A stretch of DNA of 43,081 nt from Pseudomonadota bacterium (GTDB taxonomy: Bacteria; Pseudomonadota; Gammaproteobacteria; Burkholderiales; Burkholderiaceae_C), in assembly GCA_021805825.1 (NCBI GenBank), contig JAJZEC010000032.1, positions 1-43,081 of the forward strand, given 5' to 3'. The first letter of the stretch is position 1; each line of letters begins with the position of its first letter. Below are positions 14,730-21,553 of this stretch, piece after piece. A model generated the notes under the pieces. It saw only the letters and a list, made by a program, of their open reading frames with translations. It ran no database searches and was not told the DNA's origin. The position numbers and the translations under genes were made by a program.

Positions 14730-15934
14730 CTTTCCCTCGCCTGGGGGTGCTGCAGTTCCCGCTGCAGTTCCATGTCCGCGGCGCGCACGAGATCGGCGAG
14801 GACGCTCAGGCCGGCACGCGCCTGCGAGGGACTGGCATGGCTGAAATTGAGCCGGAGTCGGCCTCGGGCTGGCCGATCGTCAGGGTAGAAGGGTTCGCCG
14901 GGCATGAAGGCGACGTGGTTCCCCAGGGCCTGGGGCAGAAGCTCGCGGGTGTCGATCCGACGCTTCAGCTCCAGCCAGAAGAACAAGCCCCCGGACGGAA
15001 GCTCCCAGGTCGCGAGGTCGCCGAACCGCGTGGCGAGCTCGGCTGCGAAGGCATCACGGCGCGCGCGGTAGCCCGCGACGAGCCGATCCATGCGCTCGGC
15101 ACCTTGCTGGCATTGCTGCAGAACCAGCCATTGGCTGATCCGGCTGCTGTGCAGGTCGGCGGCCTGCTTCAGCCAGAGCAGGGGCTCCATCAGATCCTTC
15201 GAGGCTGCCAGGTAGCCCAGGCGCAAACCGGGGCACAGCGTCTTGGAGCATGAGGTCTGGTAGATCCAGCGCGCCCGCCGCAGCCTGGAGCAGACCGGAG
15301 TGCGTTCGCAGGGGTCGTAGGCGAGGTCGCGATAGGGGTCGTCTTCGAACAGGACGATATCGTGGTCGTCGCAGTACCGGGCCAGGGTGTTGCGCTGGGC
15401 ATTCGACAGGCAGCGGCCGGTCGGGTTCTGGAAGGTCGGCACGGCATAGCAGAGAATCGGTGACGGCCCCCGGCGGGGCAGCACGCCCGTGCCGTCCAGT
15501 TCGAGCGGCACGAGGCTTGCTCCGAACAGCCGGAACACCTGCCGCGCCGCCAGATAGGTCGGCGACTCCACCGCCACCGGCGTGCCGGTTTCGATGAACA
15601 GCTTGGCGATCAGGTCGATGCCCTGTTGCGACCCGCTGAGCACCAGAACCTGGTCAGGGTCGACGGCCAGGCCCATCGTGCCCAGGTCGCGCGCGACTTG
15701 GCGCCGCAACTCCGGCTCCCCCTCCGAGGGCCCGTACTGCAGCCGCTCCGCCGGGATCTGTCCTGGGTTCAGGCGGGGGAAGCTGTCGGGCGCGGGCAGG
15801 CCCCCCGCGAAGGAAATCATCCCGGGTCGATCGATGACCGAAAGGATCTCGCGGATGGGCGAAGGCCGCAAACGCCCGATGCGCTTCGCCGTGTGCGCGG
15901 CGGCCGCCTGTCCGTTGGTGGTCGATTCGTTCAT
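14513..15934 (-). CDS. PLP-dependent aminotransferase, class I/II (2-aminoadipate/MocR type)
   Basis: The frame has 473 codons, but aminotransferase-like sequence covers only about residues 15-402. It starts like LysN-type enzymes (RPSPIREILSVIDRPGMISF, then AGGLPAPDSFP). LQYGPSEGEPELRRQ, VPTFQNPTGRCLS (the family's YxxPxxQNPTG), LFEDDPYRDLAYD (PLP aspartate) and YQTSCSKTLCPGLRLGYL (PLP lysine) follow in order, with RLRLNFSH supplying the substrate-carboxylate arginine. It should transfer an amino group between an amino acid and a 2-oxo acid. The last 71 residues, after QARER, are low-complexity Pro/Ser/Arg and overlap the desaturase gene in another frame, so the natural stop has probably been lost or moved. 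ATGA overlap with the upstream gene shows coupling. Confidence 0.9.
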   Translation of the reverse strand: MNESTTNGQAAAAHTAKRIGRLRPSPIREILSVIDRPGMISFAGGLPAPDSFPRLNPGQIPAERLQYGPSEGEPELRRQVARDLGTMGLAVDPDQVLVLSGSQQGIDLIAKLFIETGTPVAVESPTYLAARQVFRLFGASLVPLELDGTGVLPRRGPSPILCYAVPTFQNPTGRCLSNAQRNTLARYCDDHDIVLFEDDPYRDLAYDPCERTPVCSRLRRARWIYQTSCSKTLCPGLRLGYLAASKDLMEPLLWLKQAADLHSSRISQWLVLQQCQQGAERMDRLVAGYRARRDAFAAELATRFGDLATWELPSGGLFFWLELKRRIDTRELLPQALGNHVAFMPGEPFYPDDRPARGRLRLNFSHASPSQARAGLSVLADLVRAADMELQRELQHPQARERCLATTESSKAADIRAICRRALWICASAQVGRPGSSFPTWPSTPPRYPPGPPQTPRSCRCSPSSASEAGCGH

Positions 15935-16983
15935 GGCCGTTCCGCCGTCGATGCGTGTGGCCCCGCCAGCACCTCGCCCAGTTCGTTGCAGACCTGGGTC
16001 TCGGGGCTCAGGAGATCGATGTGGTACTGGGTCCAGGGCGTCAGGCCCAAGCCGAAGTGCAGGCAGCCGTTGCTCGCGCCGAAGGCTTCGTTAGGCGCCT
16101 TGTTGCCCGGTCTTGGCTGCATCTGCGTGTTGGCGCCGAAGCCCAGTTCCCATACCTGACGGAACCTGGAGTCGACGTCGAACAGGGCGTCCAGCATCGC
16201 TGCGGCCGGCTGGCCGCCGGGCGCGAGCGGGCGGTGGTCGACGACGATTCCCGCCTCGATGCGCGCGACGACGGCATGGTCGACCAGGCTTGCCAGGGCA
16301 TCATGGATGCGCTGCTGATCCGAGCGCAGGAACGACGGGCGCCCCGAGTTGACGATCGGAATGCCCTGGAACGTGACCTCGCCGTCGAGGGCGAAGCGTC
16401 GTCCGGGGTCGAAGCGGCCGTGGGCCATCGGCAGGCAGCTGATCTCCCCCGGTGGCGCGAATTGCTGCCCTCCCCAGGGAATCTCGCCGACCTGATCGAA
16501 CCACTCGCAATGTCCGGCCCGATGCTCGAAGCGCGCCTGTGTTCCGGTGCGCCGATCGACGAACAGCAGATGCCGGCTGCGCCCACCGATGTCGAAGAAG
16601 CGATCGGCCCAGGCTTTCTGCATGCCGGGGTCGGCATGTTCGGTCGCATCGAGGAAATGCGCGATATCGTCGGGATCGAGGGGAGTGGAATGGGCCGGTA
16701 TCACCAGCAGCTTGCAGGAATCTCCGAGCAGGGTTCGTGGCGGGGACACCATGAGGTTCCCGGTGGAAATCACCAGCGCGTGGCAAGGTCGCGGGGCTTC
16801 GCGAATCGCGGCATGGATGCCTTCCAGGCTGTCGCGCACAACGATGTCGGTTCCCCCATACATACCCCCGCCGTCGATGTGGAAACAGTCGAGCCATTCC
16901 GGATCGGTGATCAACCGGAAATGCACCCCCGACCGAGGGTCGGGGCCGAATTGTCGAAAACGGAATGGGCACACGGCGAGCAT
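15931..16983 (-). CDS. M29 aminopeptidase/NicX-like metalloenzyme
   Basis: 350 residues from ATG 16983. I recognise the fold only distantly: APPGEIS (Glu about 180), LDGEVTFQGIPI, WELGFGANT (Glu about 279), CLHFGLG (His about 309) and YHIDL (His about 321, Asp about 323) occur in the same order as the metal ligands of M29 aminopeptidases (AmpS/PepS) and of 2,5-dihydroxypyridine dioxygenase NicX (His...His-x-Asp). The ligand set is complete, so a metal-dependent hydrolase or dioxygenase is plausible. The N-terminal 170 residues are unlike anything I can name. ATG 16983 has a purine-rich gagaag nine bases upstream; ATG 17010 is an alternative. First long gene of the operon, with the 15-codon ORF about 150 bases upstream. 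A peptide-releasing role is a hypothesis. Confidence 0.75.
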   Translation of the reverse strand: MLAVCPFRFRQFGPDPRSGVHFRLITDPEWLDCFHIDGGGMYGGTDIVVRDSLEGIHAAIREAPRPCHALVISTGNLMVSPPRTLLGDSCKLLVIPAHSTPLDPDDIAHFLDATEHADPGMQKAWADRFFDIGGRSRHLLFVDRRTGTQARFEHRAGHCEWFDQVGEIPWGGQQFAPPGEISCLPMAHGRFDPGRRFALDGEVTFQGIPIVNSGRPSFLRSDQQRIHDALASLVDHAVVARIEAGIVVDHRPLAPGGQPAAAMLDALFDVDSRFRQVWELGFGANTQMQPRPGNKAPNEAFGASNGCLHFGLGLTPWTQYHIDLLSPETQVCNELGEVLAGPHASTAERP

Positions 16984-17082
16984 GGCATCGCTTCTCGTTG
17001 TACGAACCATGGATGCGCTTGAGGCGCGGCGCGGCCCACCCGCAACCAGCCTCCGCCAGGCCCTGGATTCAGGGTGGGTCGT

Positions 17083-17099
17083 AAGCCCGGATCGGGCTT
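17083..17099 (-). promoter_or_regulatory. Hairpin between the 15-codon ORF and the metalloenzyme gene
   Basis: aagcccg (17083-17089) and cgggctt (17093-17099) form a perfect 7-bp stem with a 3-base loop in the leader between the small ORF stop and the first long gene. No T-tract follows. It could be part of an attenuation or mRNA-processing structure linked to translation of the small ORF, or simply a stable spacer. Confidence 0.45.
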
Positions 17100-17135
17100 G
17101 GTGCAAGGGCCTCCAGGCCGGTCGTCGGCACGACG

Positions 17136-17183
17136 TCAGCCCAGGAGATAGCCGAGATATTCGCTGTTTTCATTCCGGGTCAT
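17136..17183 (-). CDS. 15-residue small ORF, candidate leader or precursor peptide
   Basis: Reads MTRNENSEYLGYLLG then TGA. The ribosome site is the best in this operon: caggag (17191-17196) lies seven bases before the ATG. It precedes the six-gene operon on the same strand and ends about 150 bases before ATG 16983. The peptide is polar and acidic in the first half and Leu/Tyr-rich at the end (EYLGYLLG), with no cysteine. Three explanations fit: a regulatory leader whose translation controls the operon (Leu and Tyr codons cluster at the end), a substrate or scaffold peptide processed by the following enzymes, or a start-coupling ORF. I do not recognise it as a known precursor. Without comparison to other genomes it remains a prediction. 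Confidence 0.55.
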   Translation of the reverse strand: MTRNENSEYLGYLLG

Positions 17184-17190
17184 GGCAATA

Positions 17191-17196
17191 CTCCTG
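17191..17196 (-). promoter_or_regulatory. Ribosome-binding site of the 15-codon ORF
   Basis: caggag on the minus strand, seven bases before ATG 17183. It is the main reason to treat this tiny frame as translated. Confidence 0.65.
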
Positions 17197-17566
17197 AGGT
17201 TGATAGGGATCCAGAAATCAAGGGGTGCGGAAAAAAGTGCGGATGGGCCGATTCAATGATAAGCTGGCGCCCGCAGAATGATGCCACGCATCTTGAAAAT
17301 ACCGCGCCAATGCAACGATAATGACGCGAACCCATGTATTCCTTCGGGGCAACAGAGCGACGCACGTCGCTTCGTCGGAAGGTGATGCTCCGGGATGGAG
17401 TTTCAACTGGCCGGCTGTGGTAATGGGTATTTGCGAAAATCCCGCAAAAATCGACCGAAGCCGATTTTTGGTGTGGTCGACCCTGATAATGGCGGGGATT
17501 TTCCCGGCCCGGTGGCGCTCGGAGGGCCGCGCTGCGTCCCGTGGTCGCGGCCCGGGCCGCGACGAC
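17197..17566. other. Upstream region of the biosynthetic operon
   Basis: About 370 bases without a gene I can support. The part next to the small ORF (17205-17330) is AT-richer than its surroundings, as expected for a promoter. It contains TTGCAT and TTATCAT-like hexamers on the minus strand, but no pair with good spacing, so I do not place a promoter. Confidence 0.4.
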
Positions 17567-17995
17567 TCACTGCGGCAGGCAGCGGCCCGTGCCTGCGCGG
17601 ATGTCCGCTTCGCGCGCGCGCGAGGCGCAGCGAACCCGGGCGCCGGCGACCTCGCGCCCCGAAAGCTTCGACCAGTAGGGGTCGTTGGCCAGGTCGTGCA
17701 CGACGACATCGCGGGCGGCGCACTTCTCGACCGCCGCCGCGAGCAGGTCACGGAAGATCGAAACCTGCCGCCAGGCCTCGATGACATGCGCTTCGGTGAC
17801 CGTCAGCGTGCGCGAGATGCGGTCGAACCTGCAGGTGACCTTGCCGAACACCTCGGACATCTCCTCGTCCGCCAGAACGGCCACCAGGAATGCGCTGCGC
17901 GCGGCGCCCGCGGTGTCCGAGCCGAAGCAGCGAACCGAAGGATGCGCCGCGGGATCAAGCAGATCCCTGATTTTCCTGCGCAAACCGTTCAGCAT
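17567..17995 (-). CDS. Hypothetical protein
   Basis: 142 residues from MLNGLRRKIRDLLDPAAHPS. Composition is protein-like: helices such as AARSAFLVAVLADEEMSEVF and EAWRQVSIFRDLLAAAVEKC, and no membrane segment or signal peptide. Four cysteines are spread through it. The start at 17995 has gaggag just upstream, with short spacing. I do not recognise a family. It shares the strand of the biosynthetic operon but is separated from it by about 380 bases, so it need not be co-transcribed. Confidence 0.55.
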   Translation of the reverse strand: MLNGLRRKIRDLLDPAAHPSVRCFGSDTAGAARSAFLVAVLADEEMSEVFGKVTCRFDRISRTLTVTEAHVIEAWRQVSIFRDLLAAAVEKCAARDVVVHDLANDPYWSKLSGREVAGARVRCASRAREADIRAGTGRCLPQ

Positions 17996-18153
17996 GGCTC
18001 CTCGTCCGTTCCCGCTGTACTGATGGTGGTGTTGCCGGCCGCTGGCATGGTTGCGCCCCAACCAGAGTTTCCTGCGGCGCAAGCCCCGCGGCAAGCAGCT
18101 TATTGCAAGAAAACGATTCTGCCTGAGAACAAATTGGTGGAATGCGGCTCGCT

Positions 18154-19232
18154 TCAGTCATCGAAGGCCAGCCAGGCCTGGCGCAGATCGCCCTCGTCGC
18201 GCAGGCGGTGCGCCTGCGCATACTTGATGGCCATCCAGAGCACGAAGCGGTGGCGCACCTCGTTGGGGCCCAGCAGATCCTGGGGGTCGATGCGCTCGGG
18301 CACCTCGGGCAGCCCGGCGCCCCGCCAGCGCAGCGTGAGTTCCACGCGATCCTCGGCCAGGCGGGCTGCCACCTCCGGATCCTGCACCTGCAGTTCGCCG
18401 AGGAGATCGAGCAGTTCGGGAAGGGACTGCAGCACCGAGCGCACGGTCTGCGGCTTGAGCGCCCAGTTCGCTCCCAGTTTCTCGAACCAGCCCCGTGCGC
18501 GTTGCTGCATGTCGGTTTCGCGCGCAAGAGGCAGCCGCGCGCGCCTTGCCACCAGCGGGAGCGTCAGCAGGTGCGCGAGCAGCGCGACCAGCGACCCGGC
18601 GGCCAGGGGCGAGGCGAGTTCGGGCAGTCCGCTGGCGAAGGCGCGCGGCGCCATCGCGGTGACCCGCTGGCAGCCCTGGGCCATGATGTAGCCGGCCACG
18701 TAGAACAGCATCGCCGCCTTCACCGGCTCGGGAATCAGCACGAACAGCTCCAGCACCTTGGGGCTCGCCGCGACGGCTGCGAGCAGAGCCGCGCCGATCC
18801 ACACGATCCGCCGTGCCAGGGTGCCGGTGGCCAGGGAAATCCCCACGCCCGCGGTGGAAGGCCCGGGGCAGGCGGCGCCGATCAGGCCAGCGAACATCAT
18901 CCCAAGGGCATTCGCCAGCAGGCCGCGACGGATCGGCGCCGCGTTGGGTAGGCGCCGAGGAAGGCCGCCGAATGCGTGCCCGGAACCGGATAGCCCGAAC
19001 CAGCCGTGCCCCGCGGCAGCAATTGCAAGACCTGCCAGAGCAGGGTGGCGAGGATCGAAAGCCCGAGAAAGCGGGCCTCGGCGGCCGGGCTGGCGCCCAG
19101 TGCCCCGGCAATCGCCACCGGGATCACGAAGGTGATGGACTGGATCGCCAGCAGCTGAAACGCCAGCGCTGTGGCCAGGCCCGGCGGCGGCGCCTCGTCC
19201 ATCGCGTAGACCAGCTGCGCGGGCCGTCGCAT
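18154..19232 (-). pseudogene. Decayed NCS2 uracil/xanthine permease with C-terminal HATPase-like domain
   Basis: The N-terminal part (19232 to about 18950) reads YAMDEAPPPGLATALAFQLL, then AIQSITFVIPVAIAGALG and ends GSGYPVPGTHSAAFLGAY. This is helices 1-3 of NCS2 nucleobase permeases, including the GSGYPV motif. The continuation, NAAPIRRGLLANALGMMFAG and GPSTAGVGISLATGTLARR (late NCS2 region 'GxNTxxENIGLxxxTGVxSR'), is in another frame: one base is missing near 18948. The middle of the transporter (about 150-200 residues) is also absent. The C-terminal 130 residues, WFEKLGANWALKPQTVRSVL to QAWLAFDD, look like the degenerate ATPase/anti-sigma-type domain fused to some of these permeases. Frameshift plus internal deletion make it non-functional as a transporter. 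Confidence 0.7.
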
Positions 19233-19367
19233 CGGGCGGTCGCGATCCCGGGACAGGCTGCGTAGCAAGGTGGGCAAGGTGGGTGCCAGGCTGGGGGGAT
19301 GTCGGGGGTTTCTGCGTGCACTCATTCGCGTGGGCAGGCCGCGCGCCGAGCGACGCGCCTGCTCGCG

Positions 19368-20528
19368 CTATGCTGCGCAATCGGCGGTGCCGGCGCGCAG
19401 TCGCCGCGCGCGGCGGCCGGCTGGTGCTGCTGTCGCCGCAGGCCGCGGTGCGCGAGGTGCTGGGCACCGCCGGGGTCGACCAGATCGTGCCGGTGGCCGA
19501 CGATGTCGACGCGGCACTGGCTGCCCTGGGCGCCTGACCGCGCTGCGCCGGCTGCTGCCATGCAGCAGCCCCTGAGTCTGAGCATCCCCAACCGCCTGCA
19601 GTCGCTGGCGACGGCCAGCGCGTGGCTGCTGCAATCCCTCCCGGGCCTGGGGGTCGGGGAACCCTGGCTCGGGCGTTTCGATCTGTGCGCCAGCGAAGCC
19701 CTCAGCAACATCATGGGCCACGGCTATGCCGACGCAGCCGAGCATGCGATCGACTTGAGCCTGCAGCGCATCGGCTCCGAGGTGTGCCTGCAGATCCGCG
19801 ACGACGGCATCGCCTTCGATCCGCTGCAGCACCGCCAGCCGCCGGTGCCGACGTGCATCGAGGACGCCCCGATCGGCGGCCTGAGCATTGCGATCATCCT
19901 GCGCATCATGACGCGCTGCGAATACCAGCGGGATCCGCAAGGCAACTGCCTGCGCATGTTCGCCCGCATACCGAAGCTCGGCTGTTGAAGCGCCTGGTGG
20001 GGTGTCGCGCAGGCGCTGCTCGGCCCCGGCGTGCCCCTGCAGCGCGGCGCGGCGCCACCAGTGGCGCGCCGCGTCCAGGTCGGCGTCCCGCCCTGGTCGG
20101 GACTGTGCGTGCCATTCCCCCAATGCGTGCTGCGATGGGGCATGGCCCTCGGCCGCGGCGCGCTCGAGCCAGCGCAGGGCCTCGGACGTATCGGGCTTCG
20201 CCGCCGGGTCGCGCAGCAGCAGCGTGCCCAACTCGTGCTGCGCCCGCGTGTGTCCTCCCGCGGCGGCCCTGCCCTGCGCCGCGGCCTTGCGCCACCAATG
20301 CATCGCGCGCTTGTAGTCGATCGGCCCGCCGCGTCCGTGGAAACAGGCCCAGCCCAGTTTGTACTGCGCGCTCGCCGAGTTGCCGACCGCCGCCCGGCGG
20401 TACCAGCTTATGGCCTGCTCGGCCAGGCCCTGGTCGCGGAAATGGTCGGCGATCCACTCCTGCGCCAGGGTATCTCCTGATGCCGCGCGTCCGGCCAGGG
20501 GATCGGGAATGGAGGTTTCGCGGGTCAC
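19368..20528 (-). CDS. Sel1-repeat protein with run-on 3' end
   Basis: The frame has 386 codons, but only residues 1 to about 180 (20528 to about 19990) are convincing. These hold four Sel1/TPR-like repeats: AQEWIADHFRDQGLAEQAIS, AQYKLGWACFHGRGGPIDYK, AQHELGTLLLRDPAAKPD and SQHALGEWHAQSRPGRDADL, each followed by an A-x-xWxRxAAxxG-type helix. There is no signal peptide, so it is probably cytoplasmic. The remaining 200 codons lie antisense to the RsbW-like gene and the STAS remnant and look like a GC-driven shadow. The true stop was probably lost by deletion at the junction near 19990. Such repeats bind partner proteins; no partner is evident. Confidence 0.65.
   Translation of the reverse strand: MTRETSIPDPLAGRAASGDTLAQEWIADHFRDQGLAEQAISWYRRAAVGNSASAQYKLGWACFHGRGGPIDYKRAMHWWRKAAAQGRAAAGGHTRAQHELGTLLLRDPAAKPDTSEALRWLERAAAEGHAPSQHALGEWHAQSRPGRDADLDAARHWWRRAALQGHAGAEQRLRDTPPGASTAELRYAGEHAQAVALRIPLVFAARHDAQDDRNAQAADRGVLDARRHRRLAVLQRIEGDAVVADLQAHLGADALQAQVDRMLGCVGIAVAHDVAEGFAGAQIETPEPGFPDPQAREGLQQPRAGRRQRLQAVGDAQTQGLLHGSSRRSAVRRPGQPVPRRHRRPPARSGRPRRCPAPRAPRPAATAAPAGRRARRLRAGTADCAA
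19403..19537 (+). pseudogene. C-terminal remnant of a STAS-domain anti-sigma antagonist
   Basis: AARGGRLVLLSPQAAVREVL followed by GTAGVDQIVPVADDVDAALA matches the last helix-strand-helix of STAS proteins ('ARGGRLVLxxxxPxVREVLxxxGLDxxxPVxxDxxxAL'). The part with the phosphorylated serine is missing, and the upstream frame is not protein-like. The RsbW-like gene starts 22 bases after its stop, the normal order for partner-switch modules. Confidence 0.65.
19560..19988 (+). CDS. RsbW-like anti-sigma/HATPase serine kinase
   Basis: 142 residues from MQQPLSLSIPNRLQSLATAS. The N-box reads CASEALSNIMGHGY (catalytic Glu and Mg-binding Asn) and the G1 box RDDGIAFDP, both typical of the GHKL ATPase fold of RsbW/SpoIIAB. 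Length is normal for a stand-alone domain. Such kinases phosphorylate STAS antagonists and regulate sigma factors or other output proteins. The STAS partner just upstream survives only as a fragment, so any partner must be encoded elsewhere. Its 3' end overlaps, in antisense, the open frame of the Sel1 gene. Confidence 0.85.
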   Translation: MQQPLSLSIPNRLQSLATASAWLLQSLPGLGVGEPWLGRFDLCASEALSNIMGHGYADAAEHAIDLSLQRIGSEVCLQIRDDGIAFDPLQHRQPPVPTCIEDAPIGGLSIAIILRIMTRCEYQRDPQGNCLRMFARIPKLGC

Positions 20529-20635
20529 GAAGCGATCTTAGTGCGCTGGGGCGCGGTCATCGGGGTGATCGCGTTGCAGTTTGTTGCAGAAATGTCGGCA
20601 AGACCCCGTTGATCGGGGGTGGAATTCGTAATTCT

Positions 20636-20660
20636 TGACAGTTCAACTAGGAATAGTTGC
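20636..20660 (+). promoter_or_regulatory. Possible -35 box with operator-like inverted repeat
   Basis: TTGACA (20636-20641) is followed by caacta-ggaa-tagttg (20645-20660), a perfect 6-bp inverted repeat with a 4-base spacer. It lies about 90 bases before the SapC start and could control the SapC-adhesin-transporter group. A good -10 box at 17-base spacing is not present, so this is tentative. Confidence 0.4.
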
Positions 20661-20750
20661 GGGTTCCGGCATGGATCATGGCTCGGCCTTCGACGGCCTC
20701 GATGCCGCTTGCGGCCCCGGGGTTCCCCCATCCGCGCGCACGGGACGCTC

Positions 20751-21497
20751 ATGCCAAGTCATCCGCTGTTCTACCAATCGCTGGTTCCGCTGCACCGCGA
20801 CCGGCATCGAGACTGGAAGCTCGCGCAGGGCGAAGGCCGTCATGGCTTTGCCGCGGGCAGCCATGTGATTCCCGCGGTGGTCGATGAATTCGGCGCCGCG
20901 CTCGCCCACCTGCCGATCGTCTTCGCGCCGTCCGAGCCGCGCCCGACCACTGTCTTCCTGGTCGGCGTGCGCCCGGCGCAGAACCTGTTCGTCGATGCCG
21001 ACGGGCGCTGGACGGGCGGCTACATCCCGGCCTTCGTGCGGCGCTATCCCTTCATGCGCGGTGAGGTCGAGGGCGGTTCCGCGGTGACCTGCATCGACGA
21101 GCGCAGCGCGCTGTTGTCCACCGACGACGGTGAGGCCCTGTTCGATGCACAGGGTCAGGAAAGCCCGCTGCTGCGCACGACCATGGAACTGGTCGAGAGC
21201 TACTACCAGGCCGCGCAGCGCACCGAGCGTTTCCTGGACATGGTGCAGGAACTGCAGCTGCTGCGCAACGTGACCATCGAAACCCAGATGGGGCCGGGCA
21301 GCAGCGCGCTGATCCATGGATTCATGACCATCGACGAGGACAAGCTGGGCGCGATCGACGCCACCGACTTCCTGCGCCTGCGTGACGCGGGCTTCCTGCC
21401 GGCGATCTATGCCCACCTCTACAGCCTGCGCGCGGTGGACACGCTGCGCCGGGCGGTGGCCGACGCGGCCGAGGCGGCACAGGACGACGCGGCCTGA
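20751..21497 (+). CDS. SapC family protein
   Basis: 248 residues. FYQSLVPLHRDRHRDWKLAQ and FAAGSHVIPAVVDEF, with TVFLVGVRPAQNLFVDADGR, WTGGYIPAFVRRYPFM and FDAQGQESPLL, match the SapC family in order, from the N-terminal 'PLxxxxHxxLKxxP' region to the conserved YIPAFVRRYPF and GxxSPLL segments. SapC was described in association with S-layer genes in Campylobacter and is common in proteobacteria; its exact function is not settled. No signal peptide. I chose ATG 20751 because the family N-terminus begins there. It lies 56 bases upstream of the giant adhesin start on the same strand, so it is probably co-transcribed and may help surface-protein biogenesis. Confidence 0.92.
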   Translation: MPSHPLFYQSLVPLHRDRHRDWKLAQGEGRHGFAAGSHVIPAVVDEFGAALAHLPIVFAPSEPRPTTVFLVGVRPAQNLFVDADGRWTGGYIPAFVRRYPFMRGEVEGGSAVTCIDERSALLSTDDGEALFDAQGQESPLLRTTMELVESYYQAAQRTERFLDMVQELQLLRNVTIETQMGPGSSALIHGFMTIDEDKLGAIDATDFLRLRDAGFLPAIYAHLYSLRAVDTLRRAVADAAEAAQDDAA

Positions 21498-21553
21498 GGA
21501 TCTCGGGCAGTAAGCGGTACGAAGCGGCGGTGGAACCGCCAGAGGAGAGGCAG

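Noticed and set aside
15955-17022. 355-codon plus-strand frame
   Set aside because: Antisense to the M29/NicX-like gene; composition is shadow-like and there is no domain.
17083-17099. Intrinsic terminator before the metalloenzyme gene
   Set aside because: The stem is perfect but no T-run follows on the minus strand, so I list it only as a possible regulatory hairpin.
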